Assembly: GCF_021864465.1 (NCBI RefSeq)
Contig: NZ_JAKKUV010000008.1
Coordinates: 32,690 to 96,689, forward strand
Direction of reading: 5' to 3'
DNA from: Hyphobacterium sp. SN044
Lineage (GTDB): Bacteria; Pseudomonadota; Alphaproteobacteria; Caulobacterales; Maricaulaceae
Length of the DNA stretch: 64,000 bases
The notes below the pieces were generated by a model that was not told the DNA's origin, ran no database searches, and was given only the letters and a program-made list of their open reading frames with translations. Numbering within the stretch: position 1 is the stretch's first letter; every line of letters begins with the position of its first letter. Shown piece by piece: positions 16,157 through 25,094 of the stretch. Both the position numbers and the translations under genes were made by a program.

Positions 16157-16743
16157 CCGGATTCATCCTCGCATCGGGCAGTGCGATCCGCCGCCAGATC
16201 CTGACCGGAGCTGGCGTGCGTTTCGAGACGGAATCTCCCGGCGTCGACGAGGATGCGCTGAAGGAAGCGATGATCCTGTCGCCGCCCGGCGAGGTCGCAC
16301 AGGCTCTGGCCCAGGCGAAGGCGCTGGCGGTTTCTGCGCGTCACCCCCAAGCGCTGGTGCTCGGCGCCGACCAGGTGCTGGCAATGGACGGCAAGGTGTT
16401 CGACAAGGCGAAGGACGAGGCCGAGGCGCGGCAGCGTCTCGAAACCCTGCGCGGCCGCACCCATACGCTCGAAGGCGGGCTCGCCGCGGCGCGCGGCGGC
16501 GATCTGGTCTGGACGCACCGGTCCACGGCCACGCTGAAGGTCCGGGAGTTTTCCGATGTCTTTCTCGACTTCTACATGGAGCGCGCCGGCGGCGAACTGA
16601 CCGCGAGCGTCGGCGCCTATGCCTATGAAGGGCTGGGCGCGCAGCTCTTCGAAGCGGTCGAGGGCGATTATTACGCCATTCTCGGCCTGCCGCTTCTTCC
16701 GGTGCTCGACCTCCTTCGACGCGAAGGCGTGGTGATGACATGA
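16153..16743 (+). CDS. maf: Maf-type nucleotide pyrophosphatase
   Basis: A 196-residue Maf/YceF protein. The N-terminal motif LASGSAIRRQIL is the substrate loop, and VLGADQVLAMDGKVFDKAKD and TASVGAYAYEGLGAQLFE carry the metal-binding acidic residues. Maf enzymes hydrolyse non-canonical or methylated nucleoside triphosphates and so clean the nucleotide pool. The overlaps ATGA with ppsR and ATGA with aroE suggest coupled translation. The usual SxSPRR signature reads SGSAIRRQ here, closer to the YceF subgroup that acts on m7GTP. Confidence 0.93.
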   Translation: MTGFILASGSAIRRQILTGAGVRFETESPGVDEDALKEAMILSPPGEVAQALAQAKALAVSARHPQALVLGADQVLAMDGKVFDKAKDEAEARQRLETLRGRTHTLEGGLAAARGGDLVWTHRSTATLKVREFSDVFLDFYMERAGGELTASVGAYAYEGLGAQLFEAVEGDYYAILGLPLLPVLDLLRREGVVMT

Positions 16744-17585
16744 CGCTGTCGGCCGCGACCCGGATTGCCGGTGTGGCCGGATCGCCGGTGACGCACTCGC
16801 TGTCGCCGCTGCTGATGAATGCCTGGATCGCCGCGGCGCGGATCGACGCGATCTATTGCGGCTTTCCGGTCGATCCCGACCGTGCCGAAACCGCTTTCCG
16901 GGGAATCGTGCCGCTGGGGCTTGTCGGCCTCAATGTCACCGCACCCCTGAAGACCGTCGCGCTCAATGCCGCCGATACCGCCAATGTCACGGCGCGGAAG
17001 ATCGGCGCGGCAAACGTGCTGGTCAGCGAAAAGGGGTTCCTGCACGCCTACAACACCGATGCGCCCGGCTTCATCGACGCTTGCGAGATGCACGATATCG
17101 ACGTGCGCTCCGGCCCGGTCCTTGTCCTCGGGGCCGGCGGTGCGGCGCGGGCAATCGTGCACGGGCTCGTCTCCGCCGGGGCGCCGGAAATCCGTCTCGC
17201 CAACCGCTCGAAGGACGCGGCCCACCAGCTGCGCGACGATCTGGCGCCGACGGGCATCGTCTATGACTGGGAGCAACGCAACCGGGCGCTTGGTGATATC
17301 CGCCTCGTGGTGAATGCCACGACGCTCGGCATGGCGGGAAAGGGCGAGCTCGATCTCGACTGGTCGCGCTGCGATCCTCGCACCGCTGCCTTCGACAGCA
17401 TCTACGCGCCCGCCGTCACGGGTTTCCTGGCCGGAGCCAGGGCGGCACGGCTGAAGACGGTCAACGGGCTTGCCATGCTGATCGGACAGGCGCGGCCCGC
17501 CTTCGAACTGTTCTTCGGCCAGCGTCCGCCGGACAGCGTCGATGCGGACAGCCTCCTGACCGGCGTGCTCGAGGCGCGGCGATGA
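16740..17585 (+). CDS. aroE: Shikimate dehydrogenase (NADP+) AroE
   Basis: A 281-residue enzyme that reduces 3-dehydroshikimate to shikimate in aromatic amino acid synthesis. The N-terminal substrate domain has [14 protein letters not shown], the catalytic lysine lies in LNVTAPLK and the aspartate in [10 protein letters not shown]. The NADP domain has the Rossmann loop LGAGGAARA and the basic NRSKD phosphate-binding motif. It overlaps maf and coaE by 4 bp each, an arrangement found just right of the Caulobacter origin. Confidence 0.96.
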   Translation: MTLSAATRIAGVAGSPVTHSLSPLLMNAWIAAARIDAIYCGFPVDPDRAETAFRGIVPLGLVGLNVTAPLKTVALNAADTANVTARKIGAANVLVSEKGFLHAYNTDAPGFIDACEMHDIDVRSGPVLVLGAGGAARAIVHGLVSAGAPEIRLANRSKDAAHQLRDDLAPTGIVYDWEQRNRALGDIRLVVNATTLGMAGKGELDLDWSRCDPRTAAFDSIYAPAVTGFLAGARAARLKTVNGLAMLIGQARPAFELFFGQRPPDSVDADSLLTGVLEARR

Positions 17586-18190
17586 AGCTGATCGGGCTGA
17601 CCGGGTCGATCGGCATGGGCAAGTCGACCACGGCGAACATGTTCGCCGAGGAAGGCGTGCCGGTGTTCGATGCCGACGCCGCGGTCCACGCGCTCTACGC
17701 GCCGGGCGGGGATGCCGTCGCCGAGATCGAGGCCGCCTTTCCAGGAACGACCGGTTCGCAGGGTGTCGACCGGACGCGCCTGTCCGAAGCCCTGGCGCGC
17801 GATCCCGCGGGATTCGAAAAGCTGGAAGCGATCGTTCACCCGCTGGTCGCCGCAGCACGCGAAAGCTTCATCGAGGAGGCTCGGGCGGCGGGGTGCTGGG
17901 CCGTCCTTCTCGACATTCCGCTGCTGTTCGAAAGCGGGCGGGAAGACGCCTTCGACGTGCTGGTCGTGGTCAGCGCGCCGGAAGACGTGCAGCGGGAACG
18001 GGTGCTCGCCCGGCCCGGCATGACGGTGGAAAAGTTCGAGGCGATCAAGGCGCGCCAGACTCCCGATCACGAGAAACGGACACGGGCCGACTTCGTGGTC
18101 GACAGCTCGAAAGGCCTCGCCGATGCGCGCGAACAGGTGAAGCGCATCATCGCCGTCTTGAGGCCGGCGGCGAATGACGGCATGAACTGA
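17582..18190 (+). CDS. coaE: Dephospho-CoA kinase CoaE
   Basis: A 202-residue P-loop kinase for the last step of coenzyme A synthesis. Walker A is GSIGMGKST at residues 8-16; the conserved [10 protein letters not shown] and the LID-region [18 protein letters not shown] follow. The length is normal for the family. It overlaps aroE by 4 bp and lies three bases before dnaQ, so the whole run from ppsR to dnaQ is likely one transcript. Confidence 0.96.
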   Translation: MKLIGLTGSIGMGKSTTANMFAEEGVPVFDADAAVHALYAPGGDAVAEIEAAFPGTTGSQGVDRTRLSEALARDPAGFEKLEAIVHPLVAAARESFIEEARAAGCWAVLLDIPLLFESGREDAFDVLVVVSAPEDVQRERVLARPGMTVEKFEAIKARQTPDHEKRTRADFVVDSSKGLADAREQVKRIIAVLRPAANDGMN

Positions 18191-18193
18191 GCC

Positions 18194-18886
18194 ATGCGCG
18201 AAATCATCCTCGATACCGAAACCACCGGCCTCGACTGCAATCTGGGCGACCGGATCACGGAAATCGGCTGCGTCGAGGTGGTGGACTGCATCCCGACCGG
18301 GCGGACCTTCCACACCTATGTGAATCCACAGCGCGACGTGCCGGAGATCGTCACCAAGATCACCGGCCTGACGGCGGAATTCCTGGCCGACAAGCCGCTG
18401 TTCGAGGACGTGGCCGAGAAATTCTGCGCCTTCGTCGGCGACGCGGTGATCGTGGCCCATAACGCGCCGTTCGACGCCGGCTTCGTGAACATGGAGCTCG
18501 GCCGGCTCGGCCGCGACATCTATCCCAGCCAGCGTTTCAAGGACACGGTGCGGATCGCGCGGGAGAAATTCCCCGGCGCGCACGCCTCGCTCGACGCGCT
18601 GTGCAAGCGTTTCAACATCTCGCTCGAGACGCGCGACAAGCACGGCGCGCTGGTCGATGCGCTCCTGCTCGCCGAAGTCTATCTGGAACTGAATGGCGGA
18701 CGGACCCGCGCGCTCGACCTCGCCGGCGATGGCGGCAATGCCGGGGCGAAGGTCGCCTTTCCGGCGCGCCCGCAACGGCCGGTCCCGCTGGCGTCGCGGA
18801 TCCGGGATGAGGAACGCGCCGCCCATGACGCCTTTCTGGAAACGCTGGGCGGCGCGTTGATATGGAAGAAGTTCGGCTCGGCCTGA
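18194..18886 (+). CDS. dnaQ: DNA polymerase III epsilon subunit (proofreading exonuclease)
   Basis: A 230-residue DEDDh exonuclease. ExoI DTETTG is at residues 7-12, ExoII HNAPFDAGF is near 93-101, and ExoIII with the catalytic histidine is KHGALVDALLLAEVY. The short C-terminal tail (about residues 185-230) is where epsilon binds the polymerase alpha subunit. It corrects misincorporation in the replicative polymerase. It is the last plus-strand gene of the origin-proximal run; secB converges six bases away. Confidence 0.96.
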   Translation: MREIILDTETTGLDCNLGDRITEIGCVEVVDCIPTGRTFHTYVNPQRDVPEIVTKITGLTAEFLADKPLFEDVAEKFCAFVGDAVIVAHNAPFDAGFVNMELGRLGRDIYPSQRFKDTVRIAREKFPGAHASLDALCKRFNISLETRDKHGALVDALLLAEVYLELNGGRTRALDLAGDGGNAGAKVAFPARPQRPVPLASRIRDEERAAHDAFLETLGGALIWKKFGSA

Positions 18887-18891
18887 GCGCT

Positions 18892-19410
18892 TTAAGCGTT
18901 GCCGGCCGGCGGATTGCCGCCTTCGCCCTGCTGGGCGGCCCGCTGGGCCATCTGCTGGCGATAGATTCCCGAGAAATCCACCGGTTCCAGCATCAGCGGC
19001 GGGAAGCCGCCATCGCGGGTCGTGTCGGCGAGGACGCGGCGCGCGAACGGGAAAAGCAGGCGCGGGCATTCGATCATCAGCACCGGATCGCGGGTGCGGT
19101 CGTCGAAATTGCGCAGCTCGAACAGGCCGGCATAGTCCAGCTCGACGAGGAAGATGTTGGCATTGTCGCGGGTCGCGGTGACGCGGAAGCGGATCGACAC
19201 TTCGTGCACGTCGGTTCCGGCATTGCGGGTCTTCACCTCGATGGCGACATCGATCTTCGGCGGCTCGGTCGCCCGGAAGGCGTCGGGCGCACCCGGATTT
19301 TCGAACGACAGGTCGCGGACATATTGCGCGACGACGCGCATCTGCGGCATTTGCGCGGCCTGCGGATTGGCGCCGGGAGTGGCACCAGGGTTTGCGGGCG
19401 TGTCAGCCAT
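18892..19410 (-). CDS. secB: Protein-export chaperone SecB
   Basis: A 172-residue cytosolic chaperone that holds preproteins unfolded for SecA. After a Pro/Ala/Asn-rich N-tail of about 22 residues, the SecB fold starts RVVAQYVRDLSFENP, with the conserved VELDYAGLFEL and the dimer-interface CPRLLFPFARRVLAD motif, then LMLEPVDFSGIY. The C-terminal tail lacks a zinc-binding motif. It converges with dnaQ and diverges from the Tim44-like gene. Confidence 0.96.
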   Translation of the reverse strand: MADTPANPGATPGANPQAAQMPQMRVVAQYVRDLSFENPGAPDAFRATEPPKIDVAIEVKTRNAGTDVHEVSIRFRVTATRDNANIFLVELDYAGLFELRNFDDRTRDPVLMIECPRLLFPFARRVLADTTRDGGFPPLMLEPVDFSGIYRQQMAQRAAQQGEGGNPPAGNA

Positions 19411-19581
19411 GGGAAATCCCCCGGAAACGGTCTATGTTGATACGCGAAAGGAGGGCGCGCGGTAGCACGCGGCCCCTGCCGGGGCAAGCTTCGCCCTGAC
19501 ATGCGGGGCTGACGCTGCGGGCGGCGCACCCTATATCTGGGCCGGACATCGAACCGAGCGTATCGAGGACAAGCATTCGAC

Positions 19582-20205
19582 ATGGATGTTGTGACACTGC
19601 TCATCGCCGCCGGCGCGGCCCTGTTCTTCGCCATTCGCCTCTACCAGGTGCTGGGGCGGCGCACCGGGCATACGCCCGAACCCCAGCCTGCTCCGGCCAA
19701 TGACGGTCCGAAAGCGGCCGATCCCGAAGCGCCCATGTCGCCGGCCTTTTCCGGACCGGCCGGCAGCGGCCTGACGGCGATCGCCGAGGCCGATCCGCGT
19801 TTCGACCCGGTCGAATTCGTCGCGGGCGCGCGCGCGGCCTACACGATGATCGTCGAGGCCTTTGCCCAGGGCGACAAGGAGACGCTGCGTCCGCTCCTCT
19901 CCGACAAGGTCTATGGCCGCTACGCCGAGGCGATTGATGCGCGTATGGCCAAGGACGAGGTCACGACGACCGAGATCGACCGCATCGCCGAAGCCCAGAT
20001 CAGCGGCGCGGAACTCGACGGCAGGACGGCGCGCGTGAAAGTCCATTTCAAGGCCGATATCGCGACCGAAACCCGCGACAAGGACGGCCAGCTGGTTGCC
20101 GGCGATCTCGCCAACAAGATCGACGCCGACGAGATCTGGACCTTCGAACGCCCGATCGACAGCCGCGATCCGAACTGGGTTCTGGCCGGTGTCCGGACGA
20201 ATTAG
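19582..20205 (+). CDS. Tim44/TimA-family membrane-associated protein
   Basis: A 207-residue protein with one N-terminal membrane helix (residues 1-20), a Pro/Ala-rich linker to about residue 60, and a Tim44-like domain (FVAGARAAYTMIVEAFAQGDKETLRPLL, then strands ending DEIWTFERPI). Bacterial TimA proteins are inner-membrane relatives of the mitochondrial import component Tim44; their bacterial function is unsettled. It lies between divergent secB and mltA, whose start overlaps it by 17 bp. The secB neighbourhood is conserved in alphaproteobacteria and supports a link to envelope or protein translocation. Confidence 0.85.
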   Translation: MDVVTLLIAAGAALFFAIRLYQVLGRRTGHTPEPQPAPANDGPKAADPEAPMSPAFSGPAGSGLTAIAEADPRFDPVEFVAGARAAYTMIVEAFAQGDKETLRPLLSDKVYGRYAEAIDARMAKDEVTTTEIDRIAEAQISGAELDGRTARVKVHFKADIATETRDKDGQLVAGDLANKIDADEIWTFERPIDSRDPNWVLAGVRTN

Positions 20206-21406
20206 GGCCGCCCTCATCGGCCTTGCCTTCGTGGCGGCGTGTTCTCCGGAAAGCCCGGCGCCGCCGCCTGAAGATACCCCCATCCCCGATGAACCGCCCG
20301 TCGAGGCGGCCATCCTCTATGCCCCGACCGGCTGGGACAGCGTGTCCGGCTGGTCCGGGACCGATCCGCGCGCGGCGCTAGGGGCCTTCTCCCGCTCCTG
20401 CGCGCGTCTCGCCCTGCGCCCCGACGATGCGGTGATGAATCCGCGCGTCGCTGCGACCGGAACGGCCGGCGACTGGCGCGCCGCCTGCACGATTGCGAAC
20501 CATGATTATACCGACTCCGAGGAAGCGCGCGCGGCGATCGAGAGCGTGTTCACGCCGGTGCGGGTGACCGCGCCCGACGCCGAAACCGGCATGCTGACCG
20601 GCTATTACGAGCCGGAGGTGGAGGTCCGCCGCCAGCGCGAGGGCGAGTTCACGCAGCCGCTTCGGGCGCGGCCGGACGATCTGCTGATCGCCGATCTCGG
20701 CGCCTTCGAACCCGACCTCGCCGGGCGGCGCATTGTCGGGCGCGCGGCGGAACGCAATTTCGTGCCCTATCGCACGCGCGGCGAGATCGAGGCCGAGGAA
20801 GCGGGCGAACCGCTGGCCTGGGGACGACCGATCGATGTCTTCTTCCTGCAGATCCAGGGTTCGGGCCGCATCGTCTATCCGGACGGGGCGCAGGCGCGCG
20901 CGGCCTTCGCGGCGCATAATGGCCGACCCTACAACTCGATCGGCCGGGTGCTGATCGACCGGGGCGAGATGGAATTGTCCGATGCCTCGAAAGACGGGAT
21001 CGAAGCCTGGCTCAATGAGGCCGGACCCGAGGCGGCGCGCGAATTGTTCAACCAGAATCCGCGCTATGCCTTCTTCGCGCTCGAACCGCTGAGCGACCCG
21101 TCACTGGGTCCGCGCGGGGCGGAGGGCGTGCCGCTGACCCCGATGGCATCGATCGCGGCCGATCCGGCCTTCCATGCCTTCGGCACGCCGGTCTTCCTGT
21201 CGGCCGAACTTCCGGGCGAACCCGGCTGGCAGGGGCTGGTCGTGGTGCAGGATACGGGCGGGGCGATTACCGGACCGATGCGCGGCGACATGTTCTATGG
21301 CTGGGGTGAGACCGCCGAGCGCCGCGCCGGGTCGCAGCGCTCGCAAGGGGAATGGATCATCCTTTTGCCGCAAGAACTCGCTGCCCGCCTGACCCAGGCG
21401 TCATGA
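20189..21406 (+). CDS. mltA: Membrane-bound lytic murein transglycosylase A
   Basis: A 405-residue lipoprotein. The GTG at 20189 is chosen because it gives a complete lipoprotein signal (MSGRIRAALIGLAFVAAC, Cys18); it overlaps the upstream gene by 17 bp. The MltA barrel starts near GMLTGYYEPEVEVRR and includes PYRTRGEIE, FFLQIQGSGRIVYPDG and NGRPYNSIGRVL. The catalytic aspartate lies in the C-terminal 3D domain VVVQDTGGAITGPMRGDMFYGWG. It cleaves peptidoglycan glycan strands to 1,6-anhydro ends. The smr-domain gene follows with an ATGA overlap. Confidence 0.95.
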   Translation: MSGRIRAALIGLAFVAACSPESPAPPPEDTPIPDEPPVEAAILYAPTGWDSVSGWSGTDPRAALGAFSRSCARLALRPDDAVMNPRVAATGTAGDWRAACTIANHDYTDSEEARAAIESVFTPVRVTAPDAETGMLTGYYEPEVEVRRQREGEFTQPLRARPDDLLIADLGAFEPDLAGRRIVGRAAERNFVPYRTRGEIEAEEAGEPLAWGRPIDVFFLQIQGSGRIVYPDGAQARAAFAAHNGRPYNSIGRVLIDRGEMELSDASKDGIEAWLNEAGPEAARELFNQNPRYAFFALEPLSDPSLGPRGAEGVPLTPMASIAADPAFHAFGTPVFLSAELPGEPGWQGLVVVQDTGGAITGPMRGDMFYGWGETAERRAGSQRSQGEWIILLPQELAARLTQAS

Positions 21407-21963
21407 GCAAGTCCGGAAAGTCCGGACGCGATCTGCGGCCGGAGGAGCGGGCGATCTGGCGCAAGGTCGCGCGCACGGCGCGGCCACTCAATCCCGGCCA
21501 GTCCGGACCAACGCGCGAACATTTCGCCGGGCTTCTGGACGGCAAGGTGAAGGAGACGGCGATCCGCCTTCCGGCGGCGAAGCCGCTCGACCCGCCGAAG
21601 ACCCCGCCGGCAGACCGGTCGGCGGAAAAGCGGCTGCGGCGCGGGAGGGTCGAGATCGAGGCGCGGATCGATCTTCACGGCATGACGCAGGAGCGGGCGC
21701 GGGCGCTGCTCGGCCGCTTCCTGCACTCGGCGCGGGCGCGGGGACTCTCGACGGTTCTGGTGATTACCGGCAAGGGCGTGACTGTCCCCTGGCGGGAACG
21801 CTCCGAGGAGGAAGCCCCGCCCGGCGTCCTCAGACGGAAGCTGCCGGAATGGCTCGCCGAACCCGAATTGCGCCATCTCGTTTCAGGCTACGCCCCGGCT
21901 CACCGCCGTCATGGCGGGGAGGGGGCGTTCTACGTGACGATGCGCTTCCCGCGGGAAGGGTGA
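21403..21963 (+). CDS. Smr-domain DNA/RNA-binding protein
   Basis: A 186-residue basic protein. The ATG at 21403 overlaps the mltA stop (ATGA). The N-terminal half is charged and Pro-rich (RPEERAIWRKVARTARPL); the C-terminal half is an Smr domain with the diagnostic DLHGMTQERARALL and the TGKG loop, ending in a basic YAPAHRRHGGEGAFYVTMR segment. Smr domains without MutS often have nicking nuclease or RNA-rescue roles. The mltA-smr pairing is common in alphaproteobacteria, but the function there is not known. Confidence 0.9.
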   Translation: MSKSGKSGRDLRPEERAIWRKVARTARPLNPGQSGPTREHFAGLLDGKVKETAIRLPAAKPLDPPKTPPADRSAEKRLRRGRVEIEARIDLHGMTQERARALLGRFLHSARARGLSTVLVITGKGVTVPWRERSEEEAPPGVLRRKLPEWLAEPELRHLVSGYAPAHRRHGGEGAFYVTMRFPREG

Positions 21964-21966
21964 AGA

Positions 21967-22069
21967 CCCCTCACCCTAACCCTCTCCCTGCAGGGAGAGG
22001 GAATTCTGTCCGGCGTTTCTTTCCCTCTCCCTCGAGGGAGAGGGTGGCCCGAAGGGCCGGGTGAGGGGG
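21967..22069. repeat. Palindromic intergenic repeat, family B
   Basis: Nested inverted repeats fill the gap between the convergent smr and hslU genes: outer arms CCCCTCACCC and GGGTGAGGGG, inner CCTCTCCCTGCAGGGAGAGG and CCCTCTCCCTCGAGGGAGAG. The same word pattern recurs at 61608-61737. It may act as a bidirectional transcription barrier. Confidence 0.75.
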
Positions 22070-22070
22070 A

Positions 22071-23378
22071 TCAGAGAATAAACTTCGACAGATCGGCATT
22101 CTTCGCCAGGTCACCGACCTGTTCGCGCACGTAATCGGCGTCAATCCGGATTGTCTCGCCGGTCTTGTCGGACGCGGTGTAGCTGATCTCCTCGACCAGC
22201 TTTTCCATGATGGTCTGGAGGCGGCGGGCACCGATATTTTCCACGCTCGCATTCACTTCCGCCGCCGCATCGGCGATCGCCTCGATGGCGTCGTCAGTGA
22301 AGTCGAGCGTCACTTCTTCCGTGGCCATCAGCGCGGTGTATTGCCGGATCAGGCTGGCATGCGGCTCGGTCAGGATGCGGCGGAAATCGTCGCGGGTCAG
22401 GGCGCGCAGCTCGACCCGGATCGGCAGGCGGCCCTGGAGTTCCGGAAGCAAGTCGGACGGTTTGGCGACGTGGAAGGCACCCGAGGCGATGAACAGGATG
22501 TGGTCGGTCTTGATCGGCCCATGCTTGGTGGCGACCGTCGTGCCCTCGATCAGCGGCAAGAGGTCGCGTTGCACGCCTTCGCGGCTGACATCCGCGCCGC
22601 GCACGTCGGAGCGGGCGGTGATCTTGTCGATCTCGTCGAGGAAGACGATGCCGTCATTCTCGGCCAGCCGGATCGCTTCGGCGGTGATGGCCGCGTCATC
22701 AATCAGCTTGTCCGCCTCCTCGGCGATCAGCGGCTCGTAAGCCTCCTTCACCGTGGTGCGCACGCTTTTCGATTTCTTGCCGAAACCCTTTCCGAGCAGG
22801 TCGGAGAGGTTGAGCACGCCCGCGCCGCCCGGCATGCCGGGAATGTCGAGCGTCTGCATCGGCGAGCCGGTATCGGCCAGCTGGACCTCGATCTCCTTGT
22901 CGTCGAGCTCGCCGGCGCGCAGCTTCTTGCGGAAGCTGTCGCGGGTGCCGGCCTGGGCGTTCTGGCCGACGAGGGCGTCGAGCACGCGTTCCTCTGCGGC
23001 GGCGTGCGCCTTGGCGTGGACATCCTCGCGTTTCTGCTCGCGGACCATGCCGATGGCCACCTCGACGAGGTCGCGGGCGATCTGGTCGACATCGCGGCCG
23101 ACATAACCGACCTCGGTAAATTTGGTGGCCTCGACCTTGATGAAGGGCGCGCCGGCCAGCTTGGCGAGCCGGCGGGAGATCTCGGTCTTGCCGACCCCGG
23201 TCGGCCCGATCATCAGGATATTCTTCGGCGTGATCTCTTCACGCAGATCCTCGGCCTCGACCCGGCGGCGGCGCCAGCGATTGCGCAGCGCAATGGCGAC
23301 GGCGCGCTTGGCGTCCTTCTGGCCGATGATGTGGCGGTCGAGTTCGGAAACAATCTCGCGGGGAGAGAAATCACTCAT
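22071..23378 (-). CDS. hslU: ATP-dependent protease ATPase subunit HslU
   Basis: A 435-residue AAA+ unfoldase (ClpY) that feeds substrates to HslV. It opens [16 protein letters not shown], has Walker A GPTGVGKT at 58-65, the pore motif with [13 protein letters not shown], an I domain of average length (about 110-230), Walker [10 protein letters not shown], and ends in the conserved LSKFIL tail that inserts into HslV. hslV lies 1.7 kb upstream on the same strand, separated by two unrelated genes, instead of directly adjacent. Confidence 0.97.
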   Translation of the reverse strand: MSDFSPREIVSELDRHIIGQKDAKRAVAIALRNRWRRRRVEAEDLREEITPKNILMIGPTGVGKTEISRRLAKLAGAPFIKVEATKFTEVGYVGRDVDQIARDLVEVAIGMVREQKREDVHAKAHAAAEERVLDALVGQNAQAGTRDSFRKKLRAGELDDKEIEVQLADTGSPMQTLDIPGMPGGAGVLNLSDLLGKGFGKKSKSVRTTVKEAYEPLIAEEADKLIDDAAITAEAIRLAENDGIVFLDEIDKITARSDVRGADVSREGVQRDLLPLIEGTTVATKHGPIKTDHILFIASGAFHVAKPSDLLPELQGRLPIRVELRALTRDDFRRILTEPHASLIRQYTALMATEEVTLDFTDDAIEAIADAAAEVNASVENIGARRLQTIMEKLVEEISYTASDKTGETIRIDADYVREQVGDLAKNADLSKFIL

Positions 23379-23467
23379 GGAAGAAATGTATCCAACAGGC
23401 TATCGGAGGTTTGCCCGACCCATTTAGGAGGGGAGAACGGGCCTGACCAGTGCCGGAGGGTGCCGCA

Positions 23468-23908
23468 ATGACAGAGCGTCCGCGTTTCCACCTCGCCTTT
23501 CCCGTCCACGACCTCGAAGCCGCGCGCGCCTTCTATGGCGGGATTCTCGGCTGTCCGCAGGGGCGGGAAGACCCGGGCCGCTGGGTCGATTACGACCTCT
23601 ACGGCCATCAGGTCGTGACCCATTACGCGCCCGAGGAATGCGGCGGGGCGGTCACCAATGACGTCGATTCCAAGAAAATCCCGGTCAAGCATTTCGGCCT
23701 GATCCTCGAATGGGACGCATGGGAAAAGCTGGCGGAAAAGCTGAAGGCCGCGAAGGTGCCCTTCCTGGTCGACCCCTATGTCCGCTTCGCCGGCAAGCCG
23801 GGCGAGCAGGGCACGTTCTTCGTCATCGACCCGTCGGGCAATGCGCTGGAATTCAAGACTTTCCGCGAGGAGCGGATGATCTTCGAGAAAGATCTTCAGG
23901 CGCACTAG
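23468..23908 (+). CDS. VOC (glyoxalase/dioxygenase fold) protein
   Basis: A 146-residue vicinal-oxygen-chelate protein. Two beta-alpha-beta-beta-beta units are visible: the first FHLAFPVHDLEAARAFYGGILGCP with a metal-ligand-type histidine, the second HFGLILEWDAW to FFVIDPSGNALEFKTF with a glutamate ligand. It resembles proteins annotated as glyoxalase/dioxygenase family; the reaction is unknown. The ATG at 23468 follows a GGAGGG motif about nine bases upstream. It is inserted on the opposite strand between hslU and hslV and converges with the oxidase gene. Confidence 0.85.
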   Translation: MTERPRFHLAFPVHDLEAARAFYGGILGCPQGREDPGRWVDYDLYGHQVVTHYAPEECGGAVTNDVDSKKIPVKHFGLILEWDAWEKLAEKLKAAKVPFLVDPYVRFAGKPGEQGTFFVIDPSGNALEFKTFREERMIFEKDLQAH

Positions 23909-23918
23909 ACGCTGGCGT

Positions 23919-25028
23919 TCAGGCCGCGCAGCGCAATTCGGAATGAAGCTGCCCGTGCCGGACGAGTATGCGGGCGATGTCAGGCGTTTGCGGCGTGGCC
24001 TCCCAGACGCCGCGCTCGAACGTGCCGCCGAGGACGATCCCGTCCGGGCGCGGGAACATGTATCCGAACCGTCCGGTATAGGCGTAGTTGATCTCGGGCT
24101 GGGGCAGGAGGATGGCCAGCTGGCCGCGCACCGGGATCAGGCCTTCATCGCCGAACAGCGCGTGTGATCCGAGGCCCGTGCAATTGAACACCAGCGTTTC
24201 TGGCAGTCCGGCGATATCCGCCGGTTCTGCGAAGCGCCGCCGCCTGATCGTGCCGCCGGCGATCCGGAAATCACGGATCAGCTGGCGCAGATAACGTCCC
24301 GTCTCGACATACATCGTCGTGAAACGCGTGACCCGTTCGACCGGAAACGGGTGCTGCGGTGAGGCAAGTTCGCGCAGATCAGGCGGAAAGGTTGGCAGCA
24401 ATTGCTGTTCGGTTCCGCCGAGATTGTAGGTCGGCAGCCAGCGGATCGAATACTCGTCCCCGACCATGAGCTGGAAGCGGTTCCAGCTGTAGGCGGCCGC
24501 GGCGCGGAATTGTTCGCGCCATTCCGGCGTCACGCTGTCGGCGTTGAAATGGCCGTAGGGGTGCCATTGCCCGCCGGAGATATTCGACGTCGTGTCGGGC
24601 GGCAGATCCTCGGTATAGATGGTGACCGGGAAGCCCTCGTCCTGAAGCAGGCGCGCGGTCGACAGGCCCATAACGCCGCAGCCGATCACCGCGACCGGGC
24701 CCTGATGACCGGGCAGGCCGAGATCGGCCGCGAGGCGGGATGTGCCCCAGCTGAGCGTGATCCCGGCGCCCCCATGGCCGTAATTGTGGACCAGCGCCTT
24801 CTCGCCCAGCGCCTCGCGGCGCACGACGAAGCCCGACGCGCGATAGGGGCGCAGGCCGGCGACGCTGCGGATCATCCGCTCCGGCGAAACATTCACCGGC
24901 GCGAGGCAGTTCGCTTGCGCATTGATGCTGGATCGCGATGCCGGGGTCGCGCAGCCCGCAAGCGCCAGCGCGCCGAGGCTGGCGGTGACCGCCCTGCGAT
25001 GGGGAGAAAAAGTTGGCGCTCTACGCAT
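23919..25028 (-). CDS. D-amino-acid-oxidase-like FAD lipoprotein, apparently circularly permuted
   Basis: A 369-residue exported protein: a twin-Arg start (HRRAVTASLGALALAGC) with a lipobox cysteine at residue 26. Two D-amino-acid oxidase blocks normally found at the C-terminus, GLRPYR (58-63, containing the substrate-binding arginine) and HNYGHGGAGITLSWG (81-95), come first. The normally N-terminal FAD-binding VAVIGCGVMGLSTARLL follows at 112-128, then SNISGGQWHP, the VRGQ segment at 300-303 and GGTFERG at 334-340, where the protein ends. This order equals a circular permutation of the D-amino-acid oxidase fold. FAD binding and oxidation of a D-amino acid or related amine are plausible, but the substrate is unknown. 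Confidence 0.8.
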   Translation of the reverse strand: MRRAPTFSPHRRAVTASLGALALAGCATPASRSSINAQANCLAPVNVSPERMIRSVAGLRPYRASGFVVRREALGEKALVHNYGHGGAGITLSWGTSRLAADLGLPGHQGPVAVIGCGVMGLSTARLLQDEGFPVTIYTEDLPPDTTSNISGGQWHPYGHFNADSVTPEWREQFRAAAAYSWNRFQLMVGDEYSIRWLPTYNLGGTEQQLLPTFPPDLRELASPQHPFPVERVTRFTTMYVETGRYLRQLIRDFRIAGGTIRRRRFAEPADIAGLPETLVFNCTGLGSHALFGDEGLIPVRGQLAILLPQPEINYAYTGRFGYMFPRPDGIVLGGTFERGVWEATPQTPDIARILVRHGQLHSELRCAA

Positions 25029-25094
25029 CTCCCGACCCTAGGGGATGATCGCGCGGGGCGGGAAGCGGAATTTCCGGTTCGGGGGCGGCCCAGG

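Noticed and set aside
18884-18902. GAGCGCTTTAAGCG between dnaQ and secB as a terminator
   Set aside because: The stem is only about five base pairs and has no T-run on either strand.
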